Below the pieces are notes generated by a model, which was not told the origin of the DNA, did no database searches, and worked only from the letters and a program-made list of their open reading frames with translations. Below are positions 57,306 through 64,000 of a DNA stretch of 64,000 bases, piece by piece. Where the stretch lies: the NCBI RefSeq assembly GCF_014885015.1, contig NZ_JABMIJ010000004.1, forward strand, positions 62,001-126,000, written 5' to 3'. This DNA comes from Spirabiliibacterium falconis (lineage in GTDB: Bacteria > Pseudomonadota > Gammaproteobacteria > Enterobacterales > Pasteurellaceae). Numbering within the stretch: position 1 is the stretch's first letter; every line of letters starts with the position of its first letter. A program made the position numbers and the translations under genes.

Positions 57306-58184
57306 ATGAAAAAACTGACAACCATTGCCTCAACACTACTCATGGGGCTTGCCATTAGCACAAGTGCGGTCGCAAAAGAAACCATCGCTCTTGCCGTATC
57401 AACACTAGACAATCCATTTTTTGTCACCTTAAAAGAGGGCGCACAAAAAGAAGCCGACAAACTAGGCTACAATTTGCTTGTGTTAGACTCACAAAATGAT
57501 CCCGCTAAAGAATTAGCCAATGTCGAAGATATTCTTGTGCGAGGAGCCAAAGTCTTGCTCATTAACCCAACTGATTCTCAAGCCGTTGCCAATGCAGTTA
57601 TTCGTGCCAATAAAAAAGGCATTCCTGTTATCACACTGGATCGCGGTGCAGCAAAAGGCGAGGTCGTCAGCCATATCGCTTCAGACAACGTGGCTGGCGG
57701 GAAATTAGCGGGGGACTTTTTAGCTGAAAAATTAGGTGATAACGCCAAAGTGATTCAATTAGAAGGCATCGCAGGCACATCAGCAGCGCGTGAACGCGGA
57801 GAAGGTTTTGCCCAAGCGGTGAAAGCACACCAATTTAATCTGCTCGCCTCGCAGCCTGCGGATTTTGACCGCACCAAAGGTCTTAATGTCATGGAAAACT
57901 TACTAGCTAGTCATGGCGATGTGCAAGCCGTCTTCGCACAAAATGATGAAATGGCACTAGGGGCATTACGCGCCTTACAATCAGCAAAAAAAGAGGTTAT
58001 TGTAGTTGGCTTTGATGGAACAGACGACGCACTGCGTGCCGTAAAAGCCAAAAAATTAGCAGCAACCATTGCACAACAACCCGATGTGATTGGGCAACTG
58101 GGTGTTGATACAGCAGATAAAGTCCTCAAAGGTGAACAGGTTGAGGCGAAAATTCCTGTTCCGTTAAAAGTGGTTACTGAATAA
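57306..58184 (+). CDS. rbsB: Periplasmic ribose-binding protein
   Basis: High-affinity ribose receptor that delivers sugar to RbsAC. It has 292 residues (E. coli 296). Signal peptide [23 protein letters not shown], cleaved before KET, then the type I periplasmic-binding fold: [62 protein letters not shown], and [20 protein letters not shown] (ribose-contact residues). AAAGGAG in front. A long uptake-signal hairpin follows, so rbsK may be expressed less than rbsB. Confidence 0.97.
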   Translation: MKKLTTIASTLLMGLAISTSAVAKETIALAVSTLDNPFFVTLKEGAQKEADKLGYNLLVLDSQNDPAKELANVEDILVRGAKVLLINPTDSQAVANAVIRANKKGIPVITLDRGAAKGEVVSHIASDNVAGGKLAGDFLAEKLGDNAKVIQLEGIAGTSAARERGEGFAQAVKAHQFNLLASQPADFDRTKGLNVMENLLASHGDVQAVFAQNDEMALGALRALQSAKKEVIVVGFDGTDDALRAVKAKKLAATIAQQPDVIGQLGVDTADKVLKGEQVEAKIPVPLKVVTE

Positions 58185-58190
58185 TCTGCC

Positions 58191-58222
58191 AAAACCGCAC
58201 TTTGATCTAAAAGTGCGGTTTT
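58191..58222 (+). terminator. Uptake-signal hairpin between rbsB and rbsK
   Basis: AAAACCGCACTTT (58191-58203) and AAAGTGCGGTTTT (58210-58222), perfect thirteen-base arms. Inside an operon, it may be a partial terminator that sets the rbsB/rbsK ratio or a block to 3' decay of rbsB mRNA. Confidence 0.75.
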
Positions 58223-58239
58223 CATCTCAAGGAGCTAAC

Positions 58240-59187
58240 ATGAAAAAGCAAGCACACATCTGTGTATTGGGAAGTATCAATGTTGATCATATTATCAACG
58301 TACCGCACTTTGTTAAACCAGGGGAAACACTGCGTGGCCAGCACTATCATATTGCCTATGGCGGTAAAGGTGCAAATCAAGCCGTTGCCTGCGCCAGACT
58401 CGGGGCAAAAACTGATTTTATCGCATGTCTCGGTGATGACGCTATCGCACACGCGATGAAAAAAGCCTTTGAGAAAGATGGCATCACAACAGACTACATT
58501 CAAACGGTCAAAAACACGATGACAGGCATCGCCATGATCCAAGTTGCCCACTCTGGCGAAAACAGCATTGTGATTGCCTCTGGCGCAAATGCCGCGTTAG
58601 ATAGCGATTTTGTTACCAAATGCCAAGCTGCTATTCATCATGCTGATGCGTTATTATTACAGTTAGAAACGCCATTAAGTGGCATCACGCAAGCCATTCA
58701 TATTGCCAAACACCATAACACGAAAGTGATTCTCAACCCCGCCCCAGCTCAAGCTCTACCAGATGAATTACTTGCCCAGATTGACATTATCACGCCGAAT
58801 GAAACTGAAGCGGAAATCCTAACAGGGATACACGTCCACGATCCATCCAGCGCACAAAATGCAGCAGATTATCTTCATCATAAAGGTATTAATATTGTCA
58901 TGATCACACTAGGGGCGAAAGGTGTATTTCTCAGCATCTACAACCATCATGCAAGGTTAATTAAAGGTTTTAGAGTTGAAGCAAAAGATACCACAGCGGC
59001 TGGAGATACTTTTAACAGTGCATTTTTGACCGCACTTTTAGAACATGATAATCTTGATGAGGCGATTCGATTTGCACATGCTGCGGCGGCAATTTCTGTC
59101 ACTCGAGCTGGTGCACAGCCTTCGATACCGACGCGTCAAGAAGTGAATACGTTTTTAACTAAAATGAATGCACCATGCCAACAATGA
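58240..59187 (+). CDS. rbsK: Ribokinase
   Basis: Phosphorylates ribose to ribose-5-phosphate. PfkB family, 315 residues (E. coli 309). It has [21 protein letters not shown] at the N-terminus, [20 protein letters not shown] (substrate site), and [20 protein letters not shown] with the catalytic Asp in the GD loop (about residue 256). ATG 58240 with AAGGAG is the natural start; the frame is open from 58213 inside the hairpin. It overlaps rbsR by 13 bases. Confidence 0.97.
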   Translation: MKKQAHICVLGSINVDHIINVPHFVKPGETLRGQHYHIAYGGKGANQAVACARLGAKTDFIACLGDDAIAHAMKKAFEKDGITTDYIQTVKNTMTGIAMIQVAHSGENSIVIASGANAALDSDFVTKCQAAIHHADALLLQLETPLSGITQAIHIAKHHNTKVILNPAPAQALPDELLAQIDIITPNETEAEILTGIHVHDPSSAQNAADYLHHKGINIVMITLGAKGVFLSIYNHHARLIKGFRVEAKDTTAAGDTFNSAFLTALLEHDNLDEAIRFAHAAAAISVTRAGAQPSIPTRQEVNTFLTKMNAPCQQ

Positions 59188-60179
59188 AAGATATTGCGAA
59201 ACTGGCGCAGGTTTCGACCTCCACCGTTTCGCACGTAATGAATAATACACGTTATGTCAGCGATGAAGTGCGCCAAAAAGTCTTGCGTGTGGTTCAAGAA
59301 TTAAACTACACACCATCATCACTGGCGCGTAGCCTCAAAATAAAAGAAACCAATACCATTGGCATGTTGGTTACCGCAAGCGATAATCCTTTTTTCAGCG
59401 AGATGATTCGCAGCGTTGAACGCTATTGTCAGCGTAATCACTATAATTTAATTCTCTCTTATACCGATGGCGATACACAACGCTTAAGCAAAAATGTCGA
59501 TACGCTAATTCGCAAACAAATTGACGGCCTATTGCTAATGTGTTCTGAAAGTGACTGGAAAATTGATGAGCAATTATATCAACGCTTAACTTTGCCTATC
59601 GTTATTATGGATTGGTGGCCTACCCCACTTCGTGCAGATAAAATTCACGAAAATTCGGAATATGGCGGCTATTTAGCAACAAAAACGCTCATAGAACACG
59701 GACATACACACATTGCTATTATCACAGGAAATCTGAACAAATCAATCGCCCTCAATCGCTTACAAGGCTATAAAACCGCACTTTGTGAGTCGGGCATTGC
59801 ACTTAATCACGCTTTGATTCTTGAAGGGGATTTCAGCGTAGAAAGTGGCATCAAAAATATGCACACACTCCTACAACAAAGCCCACGCCCAAGTGCAGTT
59901 TTTGCCTGCTCTGATACGATTGCTATTGGTGCTTATCACGCTATCTGGCAAGCTGGCTTACAGGTTGGAAAAGACATTTCCATCATTGGTTATGATGATA
60001 TTCACATGACGCAATACCTCACCCCTCCCCTAAGCACCATTCATCAACCGAAAAACACCATGGCAAAAAATGCAGTGGAAATTTTATTAGATAAAATAAA
60101 CCACCCACAGCGTGAAAATCGCATTATTCAATTTGAACCCATCCTTGTGCTACGAAATTCTATCTGCCAGCACAAATAA
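59175..60179 (+). CDS. rbsR: Ribose operon repressor RbsR
   Basis: LacI-family repressor, 334 residues (E. coli 330). It has an N-terminal helix-turn-helix ([20 protein letters not shown], residues 4-23) and hinge ([15 protein letters not shown]), then the type I periplasmic-binding fold ([60 protein letters not shown]). It should bind the palindrome at 54325-54340 and release on ribose. Its start overlaps rbsK, so the repressor is made with the operon. Confidence 0.95.
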   Translation: MPTMKDIAKLAQVSTSTVSHVMNNTRYVSDEVRQKVLRVVQELNYTPSSLARSLKIKETNTIGMLVTASDNPFFSEMIRSVERYCQRNHYNLILSYTDGDTQRLSKNVDTLIRKQIDGLLLMCSESDWKIDEQLYQRLTLPIVIMDWWPTPLRADKIHENSEYGGYLATKTLIEHGHTHIAIITGNLNKSIALNRLQGYKTALCESGIALNHALILEGDFSVESGIKNMHTLLQQSPRPSAVFACSDTIAIGAYHAIWQAGLQVGKDISIIGYDDIHMTQYLTPPLSTIHQPKNTMAKNAVEILLDKINHPQRENRIIQFEPILVLRNSICQHK

Positions 60180-60225
60180 TAAGTATAATTTTTTGCATTC
60201 TAACTAAATTATGCTATAAATATTA

Positions 60226-60241
60226 TGTGATAAAGATCACA
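60226..60241. promoter_or_regulatory. Perfect CRP-type palindrome before glsB
   Basis: TGTGATAAAGATCACA matches TGTGA-N6-TCACA at all ten bases. It lies 28 bases before the glsB ATG and just after TGCTATAAA (60212-60220), a likely extended -10. So placed, CRP would repress rather than activate, unless another promoter is used. Confidence 0.7.
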
Positions 60242-60268
60242 TTTTTATAACATTGAAAGGAGAATACT

Positions 60269-60529
60269 ATGGGCTGGATTGCCGCAATTATCGTGGGTGC
60301 TTTGATTGGTTGGATCGCAGAAAAATTGATGAAAAGCGATATGGGGCTGTTGATGAATATCATCATCGGAATCATTGGTTCTTCACTTGGCCGCTGGCTG
60401 TTTGGCACTATTCTTGGTTTTGACTCTGCGTATATGGCAGGGAGTTTCTCATTTGCAGGCTTATTCTTCGGCGTACTCGGTGCTGCCGTGCTGATTTGGA
60501 TTTTACGCTTTTTCAAAATAATGAAATAA
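60269..60529 (+). CDS. GlsB/YeaQ/YmgE-family small membrane protein
   Basis: Eighty-six residues with three hydrophobic helices: MGWIAAIIVGALIGWIAEKL, LLMNIIIGIIGSSLGRWLF and SFAGLFFGVLGAAVLIWIL. This is the Transgly_assoc family; E. coli YeaQ and YmgE are stress-induced membrane proteins of unknown action. GAAAGGAG precedes the ATG. It is preceded by a perfect CRP palindrome and followed by a paired uptake-signal terminator, so it is a separate transcription unit. Confidence 0.88.
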   Translation: MGWIAAIIVGALIGWIAEKLMKSDMGLLMNIIIGIIGSSLGRWLFGTILGFDSAYMAGSFSFAGLFFGVLGAAVLIWILRFFKIMK

Positions 60530-60540
60530 CTGCACAAAAA

Positions 60541-60570
60541 AAACCGCACTTTTACTATAAAGTGCGGTTT
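60541..60570. terminator. Paired uptake-signal terminator between glsB-type gene and nagA
   Basis: AAACCGCACTTT (60541-60552) and AAAGTGCGGTTT (60559-60570), twelve-base arms between convergent genes. Confidence 0.85.
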
Positions 60571-60586
60571 GATTATCCGATTTTTA

Positions 60587-61711
60587 TTATTGCCAATCCG
60601 CTAACGCGAATTCGCCATCGGTGAGATAAATCACATCATCCACATCACGCGCAACAATCGTTGCCAAATCGGCTCTGCCCACATAATGTGCAGGCGTTGA
60701 CACTGCCATACGCAACGCACTACGAATATCAACGTGCATATAACGCACTGCATTTTGCACACATTGCAATAAATTAATATGCGCACCTGCAAGAGAACCG
60801 TGTTCGTTGACGAGGCGATCTTCTTTCACAAACACTTTCACGCCCATCAAGTCAAATTCTGTGATTTCTGGTGCGCCAATCGTGTGCATTGAATCCGTGA
60901 CTAACATTAAATGGTGATCCCCTAGTAAACGATATGCTGTCGCTAAAGAATATGGGCTGCTGTGTACACCATCAGCAATAATGCCAGCATAAAGCCCCAA
61001 ATCAGCAGCACAACCAATTGGTCCTGGATCACGCCCACTTAACGGACGCATAGCATTATAGAGGTGAGTAATCCCTGTCAGCCCTTCTGCACGCGCAGCC
61101 AGCAAATCTTCTGCTGTCGCCATGCTGTGAGCGAGATTAATTTGTGGAATAAATGGCTTAATTCGTGCAATTGTACCCGCTGGAACTTGATCTGGCGCAA
61201 GGGAAAGAATACTGTGTTGCAAATACTCGGCATATTTTTCATAACACGCAAAATCCTTTTCATCTGGAATGCGAATATAGCGGGGATTATGCGTCCCTTT
61301 TTTCTCTACACACAAAAATGGCCCTTCAAAATGTCCACCAACAAGCCCTTTCATGCCCGCTTTCACCAAATTTGCCACGCTGGCAATGGCTTGGTGATAT
61401 TTCTCTTGGCTATCGGTAATAAAGGTCGGCAGCATTGCCACTGTACCGTATTGACGATGCCCCGCCAACACTTTGGACAATCCTTCATAATCGCACTGAT
61501 CATTGACCAGCACACCGCCACCGCCATTGGCTTGGGTTTCCACAAACCCTGGGGTCAAAATGCCGCCCTTGAGGCGTTTGACTAGCGCCCCTTCTGGAAC
61601 CGCACTTTCTGGCACGAGTTTCTGAGTTTTTCCCTCATCTACAACTAAAGCATAACCTTCTAACAGTGCGCCATTATCAAATACACGCGCACCAGCATAG
61701 TATTGAGCCAT
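60587..61711 (-). CDS. nagA: N-acetylglucosamine-6-phosphate deacetylase
   Basis: Removes acetate from GlcNAc-6-P, feeding amino sugars into glycolysis or cell wall recycling. It has 374 residues (E. coli 382). Metal and substrate motifs: TPGFVETQANGGGGV, GGHFEGPFLCVEKKGTHNP (metal Glu), INLAHSMATAEDLL, ITHLYNAMRPLSGRDPG, and LVTDSMHTIGA (catalytic Asp). The protein lacks the two cysteines of the E. coli enzyme near the first loop. The gene stands alone; nagB and nagE are not in this window, so the rest of the pathway is elsewhere. Confidence 0.94.
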   Translation of the reverse strand: MAQYYAGARVFDNGALLEGYALVVDEGKTQKLVPESAVPEGALVKRLKGGILTPGFVETQANGGGGVLVNDQCDYEGLSKVLAGHRQYGTVAMLPTFITDSQEKYHQAIASVANLVKAGMKGLVGGHFEGPFLCVEKKGTHNPRYIRIPDEKDFACYEKYAEYLQHSILSLAPDQVPAGTIARIKPFIPQINLAHSMATAEDLLAARAEGLTGITHLYNAMRPLSGRDPGPIGCAADLGLYAGIIADGVHSSPYSLATAYRLLGDHHLMLVTDSMHTIGAPEITEFDLMGVKVFVKEDRLVNEHGSLAGAHINLLQCVQNAVRYMHVDIRSALRMAVSTPAHYVGRADLATIVARDVDDVIYLTDGEFALADWQ

Positions 61712-61815
61712 AACTGATCCTTAACATTACTGAATTGAGCTGACGATATTATGAACCTATTTTAGCAAATTTAATACGGAAAATAAGAAAATAAAACGTA
61801 ATTTTAAAAGTGCGG

Positions 61816-62517
61816 TCACACTTTTGGTTTCAGTGCCATCATATAGTTTGCACTCACATCCTCATTCAGCCAAAACTGCCCTGAAAGTGGGTTATAGTGA
61901 TAACCTCGCATATTCACGCATTGCAAGCGATTATCATCACACCACGCCAACAACTCAGCAGGCTTGATAAATTTGTCATAATCGTGCGTGCCTTTCGGCA
62001 ACATTTTCAAAACATACTCCGCACCCAATACCACCAGCATCCACGCCTTAAAAGTGCGGTTAATCGTGGAAAAAAACAACACGCCATTTGGCTTAAGTAG
62101 CTGTTGACACGCACGCACAACCGCACTTGGGTCTGGCACATGTTCTAACATTTCCATACAGGTAATAACATCGAATTTCTCGCCTTGCTCAGCCACCAAG
62201 CTTTCAATCGTTTGCTGACGATAATCAATTTTCAGCCCTTGCATGCTGGCATGTTCACGAGCGATAGCAAGTGGCTGTGGCGACATATCAATACCCACCA
62301 CCTGTGCTCCCAAGCGAGCCATGCTCTCACTCAAAATACCGCCCCCGCAGCCCACATCCAACACCCGCTTCCCGACAATCCCATCCGCATACTCGCAAAT
62401 ATAGTCCAATCGTTTCGGATTAAGGCGATGAATCGGCTTAAAATCCCCTTCTGGATCCCACCAACTCGCCGCCATTTTGTTAAACTTTTCCACTTCTGCT
62501 TGATCAACATTATCCAT
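61816..62517 (-). CDS. ubiG: Ubiquinone biosynthesis O-methyltransferase
   Basis: SAM enzyme performing both O-methylations of ubiquinone. It has 233 residues (E. coli 240). [26 protein letters not shown] is the UbiG-specific N-terminal segment. [21 protein letters not shown] is SAM motif I, and [16 protein letters not shown] and [18 protein letters not shown] are motifs II and III. The frame is open from a TTG at 62523, but GAGGGA is best placed for ATG 62517. Together with menE, it suggests both quinones are made. Confidence 0.95.
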   Translation of the reverse strand: MDNVDQAEVEKFNKMAASWWDPEGDFKPIHRLNPKRLDYICEYADGIVGKRVLDVGCGGGILSESMARLGAQVVGIDMSPQPLAIAREHASMQGLKIDYRQQTIESLVAEQGEKFDVITCMEMLEHVPDPSAVVRACQQLLKPNGVLFFSTINRTFKAWMLVVLGAEYVLKMLPKGTHDYDKFIKPAELLAWCDDNRLQCVNMRGYHYNPLSGQFWLNEDVSANYMMALKPKV

Positions 62518-62597
62518 ACTCAACGTCCCTCAACACCGCACTTTTACATGGTGCTAGTATAGCAAATTTTTGTGCAAGACCGCACTTGATAATCTGC

Positions 62598-62626
62598 TTG
62601 CAATGCACTGTTAAATAGGCTATAAA
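62598..62626 (+). promoter_or_regulatory. Predicted promoter of the restriction gene
   Basis: TTGCAA (62598-62603), 17 bases, TATAAA (62621-62626), about 50 bases before the ATG at 62677. Confidence 0.6.
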
Positions 62627-62676
62627 CCTTGCAGTTTTATATAATATTCAGTATTACAAGCTGTTAAGGGCGTGCA

Positions 62677-64000
62677 ATGGCAAATACAAGGCAAAAATGG
62701 AAATTAGAAACCGATGTGAACGACTGGGTTAAACAACAATTAAATACGCTCGGTTTAAAAAAACACACTGACTACAACGAAGAATCCGCCATGTCGGATT
62801 ATCTGAAAGAAGCCTTGAAAGGCTCTGCCAAAACCAAAGACAAAACTGCCTTTGGTAAACCCGACTTTCACATCGAAAAATACGCTGTTCCCGTCATTAT
62901 TGAAAACAAACTGTCTCTCAAAAAGTTGCTTGCTGAAACCAAAGACGGCATCAAAACAGACGACAAATCCATCAATGCCTATGCCGTTAACGGTGCCTTG
63001 CACTATGCGCGCAATATGATTGCCAGCAACAAATACAAAGAAGTGATTGCCATTGGCTGTGCGGGCGATGACAGCAGCAATATTGCTATCAAAGTCTATT
63101 ACGTCTTTGGTAATGCCGAAAACGCCCATAAAGCGCTACCCACCGTTACCACGCTAGACTTTTTGGAAAACCAACAAAGTTTCGCCGAATTCTATCAAGC
63201 CGCCAAACTTAGCGAAGCCGATAAACACCGCATTCTCATCACCAGTCAGCAAAAACTCAAAGAATACGCCAAAAAGCTCAACAAACTGATGCACAACCAC
63301 AACATCACAGCGCCGCAACGGGTGTTATATGTGTCAGGCATGTTGCTGGCGATGCAAGACATCAAAGACACAAACGACAACATCATTCAAGAAGGACTCA
63401 CGCCAGACGATCTCAAAGGCACGCAAACCGCCAGCAAGCGTGATGGCATACTCATCTCTCAACAAATTAAGGAATATCTCACTGCAAAAAACATTCCTGA
63501 AACCAAAAAAAGTCTCATGCTTGCCTCATTCAGTGAAATCAGCAAAGACAGCCAGCGTGATGAAATCACGGAGCTCGATAAAGCCGTCAGCACGCTGCTT
63601 AAAGACAAAGCAAGCACCAACAAACAAATCTTCACCTTCATCTTTGAAAACATCTACCAATCCATTGATGGAATGGCTGGGCACATCGACATCATGGGTG
63701 AAATGTATTCCGAATTTCTCAAATACGCACTTGGCGACGGCAAAGAAATTGGCATTGTGCTGACCCCGCCATACGTCACCAAAATGATGGCACAAATCCT
63801 CAACATCGGCATGGATAACCGTGTGCTCGACCTTGCCACTGGTTCGGCTGGCTTCTTAATTAGCGCTATGGAGCTGATGATCGAACAAGCCGAAAATAAA
63901 CACGGCAGACACACCACCGCCGCACAAAAGAAAATCCACACCATCAAAACCGAACAACTGCTTGGCATCGAACTCAACGCCGAAATGTACACCCTCGCCG
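62677..64000 (+). CDS. Nuclease-methylase fusion, type IIG/type I-like restriction protein (N-terminal part, cut by window edge)
   Basis: First 441 residues of a large protein that continues beyond the window. Residues 61-78 (GKPDFHIEKYAVPVIIENK) give a PD-(D/E)xK nuclease core: D63, E76, K78. After a helical region comes an HsdM-like N6-adenine methylase: GMAGHIDIMGEMYSEFLKYA, then TPPYVTKMMAQIL and the SAM motif DLATGSAGF (385-393). The NPPY motif must lie beyond the edge. Nuclease and methylase in one chain is the plan of type IIG enzymes and of the BcgI A subunit; a separate specificity gene may follow. Codon use (AAC, ATC, CTC, AAA) differs from neighbours and no uptake signal occurs, so recent gain is likely. 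Confidence 0.8.
   Translation, partial: MANTRQKWKLETDVNDWVKQQLNTLGLKKHTDYNEESAMSDYLKEALKGSAKTKDKTAFGKPDFHIEKYAVPVIIENKLSLKKLLAETKDGIKTDDKSINAYAVNGALHYARNMIASNKYKEVIAIGCAGDDSSNIAIKVYYVFGNAENAHKALPTVTTLDFLENQQSFAEFYQAAKLSEADKHRILITSQQKLKEYAKKLNKLMHNHNITAPQRVLYVSGMLLAMQDIKDTNDNIIQEGLTPDDLKGTQTASKRDGILISQQIKEYLTAKNIPETKKSLMLASFSEISKDSQRDEITELDKAVSTLLKDKASTNKQIFTFIFENIYQSIDGMAGHIDIMGEMYSEFLKYALGDGKEIGIVLTPPYVTKMMAQILNIGMDNRVLDLATGSAGFLISAMELMIEQAENKHGRHTTAAQKKIHTIKTEQLLGIELNAEMYTLA

Noticed and set aside
1-64000. CRISPR arrays, rRNA genes, prophage
   Set aside because: No regularly spaced repeats, no rRNA sequence and no phage structural or integrase gene was seen.

Overview
This is a chromosomal segment from a member of the Pasteurellaceae. 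The best evidence is the very frequent Haemophilus-type DNA uptake signal (core AAGTGCGGT and its complement ACCGCACTT), scattered in genes and gaps and often doubled head to head as a transcription terminator. The base composition is AT-rich. Gene order (priC/ycaO, the isc operon, apt-dnaX-ybaB-recR, mepA-aroC, seqA/ybfF, fldA-fur, rbsDACBKR) is also that of gamma-proteobacteria close to Haemophilus, Aggregatibacter and Pasteurella. The species cannot be named from the sequence alone.

Layout. 1-9.3 kb: N-terminus of an outer membrane porin, then priC, yegP, ycaO, a YcgN-type protein, glnS, cspD and topA. 9.3-12 kb: riboflavin synthase, a small unknown gene and a MATE exporter. 12-18 kb: complete iron-sulphur cluster assembly operon iscR-iscS-iscU-iscA-hscB-hscA-fdx, read leftwards, with a clear IscR site in front, followed upstream by trmJ. 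18-22 kb: an adhesin-E-like exported protein, hpt, a probable Fur-controlled small RNA, pmbA, darP (yjgA) and a VirK/YbjX-type gene. 22-35 kb: a long leftward run of housekeeping genes, recR-ybaB-dnaX-apt, lpxM-yfcA, and mepA-aroC-mscK-menE-seqA. dnaX carries a ten-A slippery tract that can yield a short gamma product. 35-41 kb: ybfF, fldA, fur, a YagU-type membrane protein, a usg-type protein, ybaK and two acyltransferases arranged like olsBA. 41-49.5 kb: a frameshifted CynX-type transporter, a PliG-type lysozyme inhibitor, uup, a small MscS channel, an MFS carrier and aroF-tyrA with TyrR boxes. 49.7-54.2 kb: rpsO, tRNA-Ser(UGA), and a small salvage cluster of two M20 amidohydrolases around a DcuC-type carrier. 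54.2-60.2 kb: the ribose operon, with its CRP site, promoter and a perfect palindromic operator. 60.2-62.5 kb: a GlsB/YeaQ membrane protein, nagA and ubiG. 62.6 kb to the right edge: start of a fused nuclease/N6-methylase restriction gene with different codon use and no uptake sequences, probably the border of a defence island.

Most of the window is ordinary chromosomal backbone. The less ordinary parts are regulatory or at edges: the Fur-box small RNA upstream of hpt, the dnaX slippery site, the poly-T frameshift in the CynX-like gene, uptake sequences that double as terminators and as coding ends of genes, and the restriction gene entering from the right.
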